Source: Tolypocladium sp. Sup5 PDA-1 (taxonomy: Eukaryota; Ascomycota; Sordariomycetes; Hypocreales; Ophiocordycipitaceae). Taken from it: DNA of 64,000 nucleotides. The stretch lies in the NCBI GenBank assembly GCA_000750105.3, contig JPHH03000014.1, forward strand, positions 310,001 through 374,000, read 5' to 3'. The notes beneath the pieces were generated by a model. It saw only the letters and a list, made by a program, of their open reading frames with translations. It was not told where the DNA came from and made no database searches. How positions within the stretch are numbered: the stretch's first letter is position 1; each line of letters opens with the position of its first letter. This document shows positions 20,715 through 33,516 of this stretch, in pieces. The position numbers were made by a program, and so were the translations under genes.

Positions 20715-22903
20715 CTATATGGCAAGCGCCAGCACCGCCATTACCCCCATCACCATCGCCACTGTCGTCGCCTCCGAGCGGGGGCCCGCAAGTCCCGCGC
20801 CCGAACTCTTCGAACTATTGACGTCAATGGGCTTGCTGTAAAAGTCGGGGTAGTACGGCTTGGCCTTGCTCTCGTCGAGCTTGCCGTCCCAGCAGTACTT
20901 GTTGAAACACTGCTGACACTTATCGGGGACGGCCGTCTTGGTGCGCTCGAAGCTGCGGGAGAGCATGGCGCAGCCGACGCAGACGGGCCAGTCGGCGTCG
21001 CGGGTCGAGTTGAGCTGGGTGGCGACGGCCCAGCCGTTCTGGATGATGGCGTCGCGCTCGCTCGAGTTGATGGACATTTGGAAGGTGGAGATGTTGGAGG
21101 CGTAGATGTAGGGGTAGTTAGGGAGGTAGACGATGAGGGGCGAGGGTGACGTCGTGTTGGTCGAGCTGCAGCCGAAGAAGACGGGCTTGGTGTTGAGGCC
21201 GAGGTTCAGGAAGGTGTCCTTGCCGGGGACGGCGGGGAAGCTCGTGCCGACCGAGATGTTCTTGAGGGAGCGTTCGTAGGTGGCGATGGCGGACGCGCCG
21301 TCGGGCCAGCTGGAGTTGGTGTCGGCGGATGAGTCGACAGAGAAGACGACGTCGACCTTGCGCTCCTGAACGAGGTGCGGGTGGTAGGGGACGTTCTGCA
21401 AGTCCTCGCCTCCGTCGACGAGCGTCAGACGGTCAGAGTTGGCGCCGGGGTTGTTGGCCGGGTTGTAGCCCTTGAAGGGGTTCGGGGTCCAGTCTGCGAT
21501 ATCGTTGTTCTTGTCGCCGAGAGCTGTGAGAAGTGACGTCAAGGCTTCGACAATGAACTTGGGGACATCGGCAGGTACGTATTGGTTGTTGCCATCCTTG
21601 AGATAGAGGACGATCTGGTTGAACAACGAGCTTGAAGTGCCCATGACGAAGCCGGCGTTGTCGAAGCCGCCGATGCACTTCTCCGTGTCGGGGAGCGAGC
21701 CATTGTTGAACTTGGAGCCGGCGTACTTGAGAGGCACGAAGCCGTCGAGGGAAGGGTCCGAGGATCCCAGCTCCCAAGGCGAGAACTCGAAAATGGTCGA
21801 GTTGGACGGGATGAGCTTCTCGCCGGGAGCGCGGCCATCGGCGATGAGGAAGGGGAGCGGGGTCTTGGCCGAGGAGAAGTCGGGATCGTCGGCAATGGAG
21901 GAGAAGGTGAAGCCGGGACCGCCATCGGTGGAATTGACGAGCTGGTAGGACAGCATGCGGCCCCAGTAGTCGGTAATGGAGCGGTCGTATCCCGCCTTGT
22001 CCTTGTCCTCGACGTCGTCGAGGATGCTCTTGTAGTACTGCAGGAGGCTGTACTTCTCCGGCCCTGTTGTTTCGGCAATTGGCAAGGGTCAGCTCTCTGC
22101 TGGTCATCGCATTCTAGGGCACGGGCTGCTTACCCTTGAGGATGGAGTTGTTAAACTGCCAGATGTTGGGGGATTTGACGGCGTCCTGGACAGAGGTGAA
22201 GTTGTTGGTGTAGATGCTACCCACGAGCCAACCACCACCCGAAAGGCCAGAGAGGTACGTGGCGCTTTGCAGCAGTCCACCGAGGTTGCCCTTGGTCTCG
22301 CTGCCACCTGAGCGGCTGTCCCAGGCTGCCAGAGCGCCAGCGCCGTTGAGCATGGCGCGGTAGCCGCCTCCAGAGACGGCGAGGCCAATGTTGGGCAGGG
22401 CCGTGGCATCCTTGTCGGCGTTTTCAAGATATTTTTCGCTGTCGAAGCCGGGGATGGCGATTCTCTTCAGCAGGGTGCGGATGTGCGAAAGCGTCTCGTT
22501 GCGGCGCCTGGGGAGCCATTCCTTCTCCTGGGGCGACAGCGAGGAGCCATTGCGGATGGTTGGGCGCTGTTTGGGACAGTCGACGGGCGAGGGCGTGTAG
22601 CCGTTGGGCGCGCGGCTGGTGGCCCTCTGCTCGAGCGAGTCGTCGCGGATGATGGAAGAGAAAGCGGAGGAAGCAGAGGAAGGAGGAGATGCATCTCGAA
22701 GGTCAAGATCTATGCAGTGAGAAGAACCGTTGGGTGTGACGTCAGCGAGGGTGCCTCGTACGTAAAGTGGAAGCAATGAGGCAGGAGGCATCGGTCGGGT
22801 CCGTACCTGCATAGTGCTGGCGCTGCACAATGGCCGCCCCTGCCGTCGGCGCCAGTACGGAAGCCAGCGCCAGCAGGCGCGTAAGGAAGCCTGCGACTGC
22901 CAT
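20715..22903 (-). CDS. PLB1: Phospholipase B / lysophospholipase, secreted, GPI-anchored
   Basis: Exons 22903-22807, 22709-22134 and 22063-20715 (introns 97 and 70 nt) give 673 aa. The N-terminus is a signal peptide (FLTRLLALASVLAPTAGAA). The cPLA2-like catalytic domain has the oxyanion motif AVSGGGYRAML (about 143-153), the nucleophile motif SGLSGGGW with Ser about 189, and the DGG triad Asp in TLVDGGEDLQNVPYHP. The C-terminal part has paired cysteines (VCVGCAM, KCQQCFNKYCWDG) and many Asn-X-Ser/Thr sequons. It ends in a Ser-rich spacer plus hydrophobic tail (TTVAMVMGVMAVLALAI), a GPI signal. The enzyme removes acyl chains from phospholipids and lysophospholipids outside the cell. Its length is slightly above the usual 600-650 aa. 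Confidence 0.93.
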
Positions 22904-25002
22904 GGGTCTCTCTCTACTGCAGCGCGGCGCCACGACGAGACCGTTCCAGATTATCGCAACAACCTGAAGTCGAGGGCGGCAGCAGCTGAAGGGCGAGGTT
23001 TTTGGCCCAGCCACTTGAAGAGGAACGGGAGCGTCGGGATTTAAGAATGGATTGGATGCGCCTAGGCTTGGCACCGCCGTGGGCTGTGGCTCAGCACTTC
23101 GGGCGACTGATCAGTGAGTCCAGGGACCGACTCTGACGCCGACGACACGGACCGGAAACGGTAACGGCCCAGCGTCACAGAGACCAGGCCAGGCGTGAGA
23201 GAGACAAGTTACGACCTAGGGCATCGGGATCGGGATGGCAAGGGGCAGCCGAGGTGCTCTTTATCCCCTCCTGCCGCTGCTCCTCAAAGGGGCTTTGTGG
23301 TTTGCATCATGGCGATCCTGCTTCGCCCTTTTTTGTCCACTACTCGTACGAAGTACTCGTAGGTAATATTACGCCCGCCGTCAGCGGACGCCAAGTCGGC
23401 TCAGCAGGGGATTCGGCCGAGCCGGGGGGCCAATTCACCCCGCCGATGCTCCAGTGAGATCCGTTCCCTTGCCGCTTGGTAAGAACATACATACTCGTCC
23501 AACTCCATCCAATCGTCAAGAGGCTGTACATACAACGCCGCGGGACGCGTCGTGAGGAAGCGCCTTGTGGCATTGCCTCGACCTCTGTGGCCCAGGCAGT
23601 ATGAGACTCTGCACGACATAGCAAGCACCCTCACGCACTCGGACTCTCGGAGACGGACTCGATGATGGGCCAGAGGGCGGAGGCAGTGTCTGTACTGTGT
23701 ACCTTACACCAGGTGAGTAAGGTACGGAGGACGAACTACGGATTAGTCGTACACACATCATTGGCGGAGCAGGCAGTGTTTGACCGCAGACTGTTCCGAT
23801 TCGCGGCGAAGCCAACAGCCATCGCCATAACGGGTCTCAATTTGCGACGGGCTCCCCAGGCGCTTTTGACAGACGATGCAGGGTACTTCGTACGTACGGA
23901 GTACGAAGTACGAGTAGGTAGAGGCATCCATCCGTCACGTCTTGACTCCACCAGCGACAAACTCCGCAGGGCCCGGCCAAGCCGGCCAACGTCAGAGACA
24001 AGATGAAACCCGTTCGAGCCAACGGGCGGCAGGCGGCAGCTTCACCGACTAGCCCACTAGGCTCAGCCAGATATTACCGCATTGGGTAAAAGGAGGTCAA
24101 CGGTACGCACAAAACGGCACTCTCGGGACTTTGCCAACGTCTCTTCTCTGTTCATCACCAGCCAGCCCCACAAGAAGCAAGCAAGACAGGACCGCAGAGC
24201 CTGGGCTGCCCGGGCTGCCCAATAACGGTGAAACACGCAGGGCTGGGGATTGGATTGCTCGTTTCAAGACTGGTCAGGCAGGCCGTGCTTTTCGGGGGCG
24301 TTCGCTTCGTCTCTGTTGCTGCAATAAGGCGCAGTCCCGAGGTGAGGCCGCCAACCCAACCCGCCTGCCGACCCGAAGCTCGGCATGGTTAGGGGGACGT
24401 GTCGGATGCCACGCAATGGCCCCAATACTCGGCCGACAAATGGCCTTAATGCCTCGCCAACATCAAGGCCTTTGTGAGGTAGATACCTGCCGCCTCTCGA
24501 TGCGCTAGCCCCGCTGGGAAGCCTCAGAGCAAAAGAAGAAACACATGCCAAAGCATAGGTATGACCTAACTGTATCTTTGAGCAAATGCGTAAGAACATC
24601 GATGATCGAGCCGTCCTGCAGACGATTCAACGCCGGCTTTGCGTGTTTGTCTCGATACATTGAATCCATCCATCAACCGCCGGCCGGCTTGTAAAGAACT
24701 TGGTATTTACGGTGCAGCGTTGGTAGGAGGCTTGCCGGCCTTAACGGTTGGGGTGACACAGACACACATACTAATACTCTACAGTACCACGTTGATCCTC
24801 ACAGTGTTCAAATGCCGACCAGGCCCACGAAGGACCTGCTCGGTACCACGTATCAGGCAGGCCCCGCAAGGGCAAGCAAGGCATAATCGAAAGCAGGGGT
24901 ATCAAATTTCCGCTGTAAAGAGACAGCACGCATCTAGGCAAACATTTGTATACAAACAGCTCGCCGTTTGGTCGAACAAGTGCTTCACTTCCTGCTCTGT
25001 CT
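22904..25002. other. Gene-free spacer rich in GTAC palindromic motifs
   Basis: No gene is supported in about 2.1 kb. GTACGAAGTAC/TACTCG-type motifs cluster at 23338-23365, 23700-23750 and 23883-23920. The promoter of phospholipase B is at the left end and the 3' region of NAD kinase at the right end. Confidence 0.5.
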
Positions 25003-26397
25003 CTAGTCGGTGAATTCCTCGCTCGGCGGTTCCCTGCCAAACGGGTGGTTGAACTTGAGCAGGCCGTTTAGGCCCCCGACCCAGGGATCGTCGTCCTCGG
25101 CTCGGATTACGCATGGCACGCCGCCGTGCCACTCTTCGCCGGGCCCAGCTCGGCCGACAAACTCGCCCTCGATGCGGATCTCCGTACCCGGAGACACGCC
25201 CGTGCACCGCTTACCGTCGATGTTGAGGTCTAGCCCCCGGCCCCTATTCTTAGAGCTCATCCGCAGACACACCCTGGTATCGAGAGGCAGCACGAGCGAG
25301 CGGAAGCTAAGGCTGCAGGGGCTGATGGGTGTGATGAGCAGCGACTTGACAAGCGGGTGTACGATCGGCCCCCCCGCACTCAGGCTGTAGGCTGTCGAGC
25401 CGGTTGGCGTACTGACGAGGATACCGTCTGCCGTCGTCTCCGTCAGGAAGTGCCCGTTCTGATAGATGTCGATGATGGCTAGGTGTGGGTGTGAGCCTCT
25501 GTGGACGGAGATTTCGTTGATGGCACGCAGTGATGGCGAAGCCTCCTTGGTCCCAGCTATTCCCGACTCGGGCTCGCTGGCAAGCGTGTCGGATACCTCG
25601 TGGTTGATATTGTTGCCTGCGCGGTCGAAGATGTCGGCCTTGATGCGGTGACGGAGGAGAACCTTGGAAGCTCTGTGAGCCCCCAGGCTCTTGCCCTTCA
25701 TGCGCTCCCAGCCGGAATACGAGGCGGCAGAGCCGTCAGTTTTGTCCCTCTCGCCACGCGGCACGGCGGCGTCACGCATGGCCACGTCGCTTCCGCTCAT
25801 GTACATCTCCCTCCAGGCCTTCTTGTGCTCCCCAAAGTCCCACTCCCCTAGGAAGCCGAGCGTCCCCATGCTGAAGGACAGGATCGGAGGGACAGAGCCA
25901 TGTAGCTTGAACAAGCTGGCCGCCCGCAGGACTGTGCCATCGCCGCCAAAGGTGGCGATGACGTCGATCTTGTCTGCGATACTGGATGGGCTGTCGGAGA
26001 CGTAGATGGGGAAGCTGAGCTGCTCCTGGATAGAAGAAGCGACACGCGGTTCGACGACGATATTGACCTCGGGGTACTCGCTGCGGATGTATCTGGCAAA
26101 CTTGACGACGGACTGGGCGACATCCGCCGAGTAGAGCTTCTGCACCAGGAGCAGGTTCCGCGGCGGGCGGGGCCACTTTAGTGACAGCAGAGACGACCCC
26201 GGCCTCGTGCTTTGCAGATATCGGGGGACCGTCCGCTCGGGGAGGCTATCGACGCTGCGAAGCTCAGCTAGGCCAAGCGAGCGCGTGGTTGAAAGGAGGC
26301 GAAGCGACGTGCGCGGACCGACGCATGATGGCCGAGGCTGGCACGCGGGTGGACGTGCCGCGAGGAGGAACCGCCCCAAGAGCATGCGTCTGGACAT
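25003..26397 (-). CDS. POS5: NAD(H) kinase, probably mitochondrial (Pos5 type)
   Basis: Single exon, 464 aa. The N-terminus is rich in Arg/Ser/Leu without acids (MSRRMLLGRFLLAARPPACQ), like a mitochondrial presequence. The NAD kinase fold shows GGDGT at 151-155 (preceded by IDVIATF), the NE-containing stretch AINEISVHRGSHPHLAIIDIY, and the nucleotide loop LVSTPTGSTAYSLSAGGPIVHP. The product phosphorylates NADH/NAD to supply NADPH in the matrix. An insert of about 80 residues between the FGEHKKAW region and the NE motif is longer than in yeast Pos5 and looks low-complexity. The start was chosen as the first Met giving a presequence; ATG 26448 would add 17 residues. Confidence 0.9.
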   Translation of the reverse strand: MSRRMLLGRFLLAARPPACQPRPSCVGPRTSLRLLSTTRSLGLAELRSVDSLPERTVPRYLQSTRPGSSLLSLKWPRPPRNLLLVQKLYSADVAQSVVKFARYIRSEYPEVNIVVEPRVASSIQEQLSFPIYVSDSPSSIADKIDVIATFGGDGTVLRAASLFKLHGSVPPILSFSMGTLGFLGEWDFGEHKKAWREMYMSGSDVAMRDAAVPRGERDKTDGSAASYSGWERMKGKSLGAHRASKVLLRHRIKADIFDRAGNNINHEVSDTLASEPESGIAGTKEASPSLRAINEISVHRGSHPHLAIIDIYQNGHFLTETTADGILVSTPTGSTAYSLSAGGPIVHPLVKSLLITPISPCSLSFRSLVLPLDTRVCLRMSSKNRGRGLDLNIDGKRCTGVSPGTEIRIEGEFVGRAGPGEEWHGGVPCVIRAEDDDPWVGGLNGLLKFNHPFGREPPSEEFTD

Positions 26398-27326
26398 GTT
26401 AGCGATAAGATGCAGCGAACATGGCGCCAGGGTATGGGTGGGCGGCAATCGAAGAGCTGTTCATCAATGGTGGTGGGAATCGAGACCAGGGCTGAGGAAG
26501 CTGTCGAACACCACAGGCGACCCGGGAGGCGAGCAGGGAGGCGAGCTTGGAAATGCCAGCTTGTAATTAAAGGACAAGGTGCTGTTGACCGCCTGCCTTT
26601 CCAGGGCCGCGGGGCATCTACTATGTAACTGGGCTTCCGTGTGCCCCCCCCCCGCCGCCGCCTTTGGAAGGTCGGGACCGTGAGGTCCCTTGGAAGCTAT
26701 AACTTACCTATGGGCGCAACGACGCAACAATCATAAGCTCGCTGCACGTTCATGCATACCTATGCACAGGGAAATGCCCCCGGTTGGCAACAGAGACGGC
26801 CCGGCACAGCTGCTTGTCGACAACGCTGGCAATCACATTGTAACGACTATGAGCAGCCCAGGCACCTACACCCCACCGCAACTCTCAACTGGCCGCAGCT
26901 CATTGGACGCCTGGCCATCAGCTGTCCCTGCTGGGTGACTGGTTGACTGGGTCGTCATCGCATCACATGCGGAGCGCCCAACACAACCACCACGAGTTTC
27001 TCATCCTCGCACCGGTCGCATAAACAGCCCTTGCGCCCAAAGGCAATCCGACCAGGTGTCTACCCTAGGTACCCGTGGGCGCACCTGATACCCGCTTCGC
27101 GAGTGCACATCTCTGAAACTCTCTCCAGCACGCCTCCGCACGACTGCCCGCTGAAGCGAGAGCCGGTACAAACCCAAGCGCAGATCGTGGTGAACTCGGT
27201 CAACGAACTCTTGCGTTCAACCCGACCGAAGAAATCGCCTCGGCCATCGTGTTCCGGCCGACCCAGTTCCGCCTGCAAGGGGATTCTGTGCTGCAAGACG
27301 ACGAGAGAGCCGAATCAGCAGCCGTC
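26398..27326. other. Divergent intergenic region, no gene seen
   Basis: It separates NAD kinase (minus) from the acyltransferase (plus). A C-tract (26643-26656) and TACCTAGGTA-like bases (27060-27072) occur. Several frames are open but lack protein character. Confidence 0.4.
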
Positions 27327-28815
27327 ATGGGGGACCTCCAACATCCCGACCCTTCCGAGACGGATATACCGAGCCCAGAGTTGGCGGCAGCATTCAAGGA
27401 GCAGGAGCAGGACCCAGGGCTAGAGCCACCGAGACGCTCGGGATATGCGCACCCATCTGGAAAGGCAGGGCATGGCCGTCTCACGCAGGTGCTGCGCGGC
27501 CTGGCGTTTGCCGTATACTTTAACCTCTGCTGCTTCACGTTGGTCCCCCGTCCTCGATTGTTCTGCCGGCTCGCGAGGCATCCAGACTCAGCTGACACTT
27601 GGTCTTGAAGAATTGCCGTAACACAGTTTATCGGCGCCCCCCTGTACTTTGTGAACCGCGAGTGGTTCTACGCCTACATGGCCATGACGAAGAGCTCCTT
27701 TGCCCTCACAATGACCGTCATGACGCAGATGTGGGGTCCCACGACGATACGCATCAGTGGCGACGAGTCTGTCGCGGGACAGATCAGGCCGACCAAGGAT
27801 GGAGGAGTCCAGTTTTCGTTTCCCGAGCGCATGGTCTTGATTGCCAATCATCAGGTGAGCCCTCACTTCCAGCGGCAAGGCAACGAAGCAAGGCGGAGCA
27901 GGGGGCAGGGGGCAGGCTGACGGAAGATCCGGGCTGCAGATTTACACCGACTGGCTGTATCTCTGGTGGATTGGCTACGTCAACCGCCCTGGGATGCACG
28001 GGCACCTGTACATCATATTGAAGGAGTCGCTCAAGTATATCCCTATCATCGGCACAGGAATGATGTTTTACGGGTTCATCTTCATGTCGAGGAAGATGGC
28101 GACGGACCAGCCACGCTTGGCGTACCGGCTGAACAAGCTCAAGCAGAGGAGGCTCGACCCCAAGGGCACGACATATCTAGACCCGATGTGGCTGCTCCTG
28201 TTTCCCGAAGGAACGAATCTGTCAGCCAACGGGCGGAGGAAGTCGGCGCAGTGGGCCAAGAAGAACGGGTTGAAGGACCCGGAACATGTGATGCTCCCGC
28301 GGAGCCTGGGCATCTTCTATTGCCTCAGCGAGCTCAAGGGCACCGTGGACTATGTGTACGACTGCACCGTCGCCTACGAAGGGATCCCGTAAGTCGAGGC
28401 ACGCCGGAGAGACTCGGACGCAGCTGACCAATGGATTCGCAGGCGAGGCAAGTACGGAGAGGAAATATTCGGACTGGCGAGCACCTACTTCCAGGGTCGG
28501 CCGCCCAAGTCGGTCAACCTGTACTGGCGGCGGTTTCGCGTTGCCGATATTCCCCTCGATGACCAGGACAAGTTTGACCTGTGGCTGCGTGAGCAGTGGT
28601 ACAAGAAGGATGCGCTTATGGAGGAGTACCTAACTACTGGGCGCTTCCCAGCAATGGCTGGCGCCGAGACGGACTTCATCGAGACCCCGGTCCGCACGCG
28701 CTACCCCTGGGAGATTCTTCAAGTCTTCACCGTGGTGGGGATCTGCGGGCTGGCGTGGAATAATGTGAGGAAGCTCCTGCATGCAGCCTCCAAAAGCCTT
28801 GGTTTCTATGTGTAG
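27327..28815 (+). CDS. Membrane glycerolipid acyltransferase (PlsC family, Cst26/AGPAT5-like)
   Basis: Exons 27327-27538, 27611-27854, 27940-28388 and 28443-28815 (introns 72, 85 and 54 nt) give 425 aa. After a polar N-terminus of about 60 residues comes a membrane segment (VYFNLCCFT-IAVTQFIGAPLYF). Acyltransferase block I, NHQIYTDWLY (His about 151, Asp about 156), is split by intron 2. Block III, LLLFPEGTNLS, follows, and a C-terminal hydrophobic helix (ILQVFTVVGICGLAWNNV) ends the chain. These features and the W-rich RYPWEILQVF tail fit the ER lysophospholipid acyltransferases related to yeast Cst26/Psi1 and animal AGPAT5/LCLAT. The acyl acceptor (lyso-PI or lyso-PA) is not resolved from sequence. 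Confidence 0.9.
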
Positions 28816-30529
28816 CCAGCAAAGTACTTTGCCTCGGGACAGAACGGCTCTGGGCGCCAAGTTCTGGCTTGCGGTCTCGATGTTGGGAGGCTTGATATTG
28901 GATGGCGTAGTGGAGGTTTGATCAGCTTGCATATGATGGGTGGGCTGTCAAACCACATGGTAGAACCGGGTAGGCGTTACTTGAAACGTCAATTTATGTA
29001 CGGAGTACTCGTAAGGACTAGACTGGGTAGTCCGTAGACACTGGACTGGGGACTCAAGATTATTCGGGTCGAAGCACGGACGAGCATGTAAGAAATGAAA
29101 AGGTGGAGGCTGCTCAGCTCGCAGCCTCTTGATGGCCACACCAGGATGCACGTCAGGCAACCCCCCGTACTTCGTAGCAGCCCTGGGGAGCTCGTACGGG
29201 GTATGCCTCGGCATCGAGCGAGGCGTAACGCAACTTGATTGGTCGGGACGACGCCATGGTGGACGTCTGGCGGACATGAGCCTCGAAGGCAATAGCGCGG
29301 ACCGTCGACTTGGCATCGCGGGAGAGAGCCTCGTACGCACTCAAGACGTATGTACACGAATAGATGCGTGAATGGCGTCGCGGCGACACGCACACTCCTT
29401 GGGACAACGACCGACTAAAGGAGATGGCGCCGATGCTTGTGCCGGACGAGGCTTGTGGCGAGATGGGCTTGCCGAGGTCATGTAAGTCTGAGCCACCCGG
29501 ACGTGCCCGACCTGCCAGGAGATGGGCGATTGGATGTTTCTTGGAGGTGAAGCTGACTCTAGAAAGCCATTCACCACCGCACCCGGCTGTTGATTTTGGC
29601 TACACCAACGTCCATGGCCCAACACTTGGATAGGTACGGACTAATACTACTCCATAGGCACCTTGAGGACTCCCGGGGGAGCCTTTCGCGCTCAAAGTAC
29701 CCAAACTTGCCAGGCCCAGCTCGGTAGTTCCCCTTACCCAGCCCGCGCGCGGCAGTGCCCCAATAAGCACGCGCTAATCGAGGGTCCTAGCGCCAAATAG
29801 GGCAGGAGGGCGACCTACCCCGCAGGTTGGCTCGATGGCGTTGGGAAACCCCAGATTTCATCCCGCCTCATCATCCCACCCGGGCCACCCCCCTTCGTCT
29901 CCTCGACAGCCTCTCTGGAGTGCCCACTTAGGAGTACATGTCGGCGCCGTAGTCTATTCTACGGGGCCACATTGGTGGCCGGGAGATGCTATTCGTGGGG
30001 CGACGACGGGGGTTCCTCCGCATCGGGCAGCATCCCGCTGTCCTCTATCTACAAGCTATCGAAGGCGGCCCTGTCGACCAACACGCCATGGCACATGGTG
30101 ACCTGGCACAGCATGATGCTTTGAGGAGCACGGCGGGGGGCAAGGGGATAGCGACGGCGACCCGAGGCAACTCCGCGGCTCGCCACGCCACGGCCCCAGC
30201 CCGGGCTCGGCATGGCCACAGCTGCCAACAGACGCCACGCCACCGCGGCGCGCAAACGACCGCGGGCTGGATTTCCACTGGCGCCCTGCCCTTGCCCTTG
30301 GGACGAGCCTCCGCTACCACCCTACTATATCTTCTGACGCAGCCCTCCCCAATTCATCCTCGTCGCTCCCGTCTACAACCCGTCCAGTCCAAGACGCTCA
30401 ACTGTCGCACTCGATCTTCCTCACCAGGCCTCTCCATAGCCATCTTCACCCTCTTCGTGCCCTCCCTCCCCGCCGCGTTTGGGCTGCTGGCGCACAGCAC
30501 ACCCCCCATTCCGGACATCCATCAACACA
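28816..30529. other. Gene-free spacer and promoter of the Dal5-like transporter
   Basis: No gene is supported in about 1.7 kb. GTAC-type motifs occur at 28995-29010 and 29165-29180. The bases before 30530 are C/T-rich (about 30400-30480), as in many fungal promoters or 5'UTRs. Confidence 0.45.
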
Positions 30530-32350
30530 ATGGACGGCAGAGGGGCAGACCACGAGAAGCAGGCGGTCGGCTTCGCCCACATCGACACAGTCAGAGACAA
30601 TGCCGACAATGAGGTCGGCAAGCTTGACAGCCACCATGACTTCACGCCCCAGGAGCAGCGCAACATCATCCGCCGCATTGACCGTCGCCTTGTCGTCACT
30701 GTTGGCCTCATGTACTGTGTCAGTCTCATGGACCGCACCAACATGAGCGCCGCCAGCATCGCCGGCATGACCGTCGAGCTCAAATTGGAGGGGTACCGTT
30801 ATGTGAGTCCTTCAACAGTCGTATTCTAGTTGATGAAGCGCCCATGACATGACGCTGACAAAAGCCCGTCCTTCCCATAGAACATTGCCAATCTCGTCTT
30901 CTTCATTCCGTACATCATCTTCCAGCCCCCGTCCACCATCCTGGTTCGTGGAGTCGGCCCACGGGTGCACCTTGCAGGCATTACCCTGTTGTGGGGAGCC
31001 GCCATGATCGGCATGGGCTTTGTCAAAAGCTTTGAGCAACTTGCCGGCCTTAGGGTTGTCCTCGGCTTCCTAGAGGCAGGCTTCTTCCCGAGCTGCGTCT
31101 ACTTGCTCAGCACATGGTACACGCGATGTAAGCCTCAACCAAGGCTACGAGACCTTGCCTACTCCGCCTCATCTTGCCGGGGAGCACAACCAGACTAACG
31201 TATACGTATCATAGACGAGGTTGGCAAACGATACTCACTCTTCTATCTGCTCGGCTGCGTTGCGTCGGCCTTCTCCGGTATTCTGGCCTACGGGGTACGT
31301 CTGCTTCCCTCATCTTCGCCTTCTCGTCAGCGGACGTGTTTACTCGCGCAACTGTACCTCTCTGCTGCCTTGCCGCACCTCTCGCTGACTCCATCATCGC
31401 AGCTCATGCAACTCAACGGTAAGCAGGGCATCACTGGCTGGCGCTGGATCTTCATCATCGAAGGCGTCATCACGTGCGGCTTAGCCATCGCGGGCTACTG
31501 GCTCCTGGTTGACTTCCCCGACTCTCAGCGGAAATCATGGAAGTTCCTGGGCCAGCGCGAGCGGCAGTGGGTTGTTGACCGAATCCAGATGGACCGCGGA
31601 GACTCAAAGGTGCCGCCCTTTAACCTGCGCAAATTCCTTGGCGCGGGTACAGACTGGAAGATCTGGGCTTACGCCATGATTTTCTTCAATACGACCACCA
31701 TGTCGTACGCCCTGGCCTACACTTTGCCCATCATCCTCGTCGGCAATATGAAATTTACCGTCGCCCAGGCTCAGTGCCTCGTTGCTCCACCCTATGTCCT
31801 CGCCGGTATCGTCATGTTCCTCACTGGCTACTGTGGCGATAGGTTCCGCGTCCGCGGACCTCTCATCTTGTTCAACATGCTGCTCTGCCTCATCGGTCTG
31901 CCCATAATGGGGTGGCACAGCAACGCGGCGGTTCGTTACTTTGGCGTCTTCCTGGTAACCGCAGGAGCCAACAGCAACATCCCTGCCACCATGTCGTTCC
32001 AGGCCAACAACGTGCGCGGTCAGTGGAAACGTGCCTTCTGCAGCGCCACCCTCGTTGGTTTTGGCGGCGTCGGGGGTATTGTTGGTAGCCTGGTGTTCCG
32101 GGACCAGGACAAGGCTACAGGATACAAGCCGGGCATGTACACGTGCATTGCGTGTTCTCTCCTGAGCGTGATTCTCGTTTTGCTCTGCGACTCGGACTTT
32201 TACAGACAAAACAAGCTGGCGGACCAGGGCAAGAGGTCGCTGGAATCTCACGACGATGTAAGCCGACGACCCTCCCCACTCCCCAGACGCAGCTTCGTGA
32301 CTAACTGGCCCCAGGACGCCACCCCTGACGATTTCCGTTATACCTACTGA
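30530..32350 (+). CDS. MFS transporter, Dal5-type anion:cation symporter family
   Basis: Exons 30530-30802, 30881-31127, 31215-31294, 31403-32257 and 32315-32350 (introns 78, 87, 108, 57 and all in phase) give 496 aa. The cytosolic N-terminus ends in IDRRLVVTVGLMYCVSLMDRTNMSAA, where the Asp-Arg-x-Asn motif in TM1 is characteristic of the anion:cation symporter branch. Next are FFIPYIIFQPPSTIL and the TM5-6 block GKQGITGWRWIFIIEGV, another family signature. The last exon encodes only 11 residues. Members import allantoate, nicotinate, vitamins or organic acids with protons; the substrate here is unknown. The next gene, a Zn2Cys6 regulator, is over 1.1 kb away and convergent, so no regulatory link is implied. 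Confidence 0.92.
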
Positions 32351-33516
32351 GTGTTGCCCAGCAGTGGCCGTGACCTATACTCATGATTTGGGGGGTTCGG
32401 GCAGTCATGTGCCAGGGAGCGAAGGCATTGGCGCCGTTCTGGGTAACATGTGAATTTCATAATGGAAAGCTCATCAGTTCCACGAGGCAGTGAACATTTA
32501 TGAACGTGAAGTTCGCGAAGAGGACCTGACTGAAATGCCATCCGTTCCAGACCATAATCAGACCACGATGTCCGTTTCCAGCTGCACCGTTTACCGCAGA
32601 TTGTTCACAATTACCTGCCCAGGTGCTGGGTGCAATACACATATTGCTCTGCTGCAATCTGGCCTGCGCTGGAGAGTTCCCGGTGAAGCGTGGCATGCTA
32701 CAGTCGAGATCTTTAACCAAACACCGTGGTCATGCTTCTGCTTCTGGGATAAGGGTACCCACCTTATCATTACGTTTCCTGGGCCAGCGCCCTGGCAAAG
32801 AGAGACTGTTCGTCCCGGGGCCAATTGCAGCCACTCTGCCCCAGACGTTGACGTTAACGAAACATCTGGCCTTGCAGACCGGTGCTTCCTTCCACCAGAA
32901 CTGTTCATGGTCCTTGGGCAACATGATGTTTGTTATTGCCATTAGCATCGGCGCGGACGCGGGTAGACTTTTGCATTACTTGTATTTACGCCATGTGCTT
33001 AGTCTGGTGCCAGGCGAAAGATGCGACTTATGATGCCAGGGGTGGCGTTTGGGCCCGCAGAGAGAAAGGGTGCAGGTTCAAACCCAAGCACAGTCAGACC
33101 TTGCGGTGATGCCAGACTTATAAATCAGATGAGCAAGGGCGCCGCCATCTTCAACTTACGTCTTTTGATACATAAGCCAATGAGTCTTGGTTCATCGACC
33201 CGGCTTGCAACCCCCCACATACTTCGGTCTGCGGCCATCGGTGAATTACCTGAATTGGAAGTAGCCCTCGTGTCATACATGGCATTAGCAGATGGTAGTG
33301 CGGGGGCATTGCCTTGACATTTGCTGGACAATGACGCTGTCCCACCTCTAGAGATTTACTCGAGAAAACAACTTGACTGCTCCGCATCCAGCCAAACGGA
33401 CATGTAATCGCTTCCGGTACAGATATTGAGCTCGGCAGTCCATTGTCGCTGTAAAACTAGCCGATACAACCATTTGCTGCTGCGTTTCCCATCCGCACAT
33501 CCTGGTGTATCTTTAT
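32351..33516. other. Convergent spacer, no supported gene
   Basis: About 1.2 kb between the transporter and the regulator, both of which end here. A 151-codon open frame (32490-32945) has no recognisable features. The AT content is higher than in the neighbouring genes. Confidence 0.4.

Noticed and set aside
32490..32945. 151-codon plus-strand open frame in the 3' spacer of the Dal5-like transporter
   Set aside because: No recognisable motif, no conserved-looking blocks, and AT-rich spacer composition.
33060..33100. GGTTCAAACCC-like T-loop suggestive of a tRNA
   Set aside because: No matching T-stem, acceptor or anticodon arm can be folded around it.
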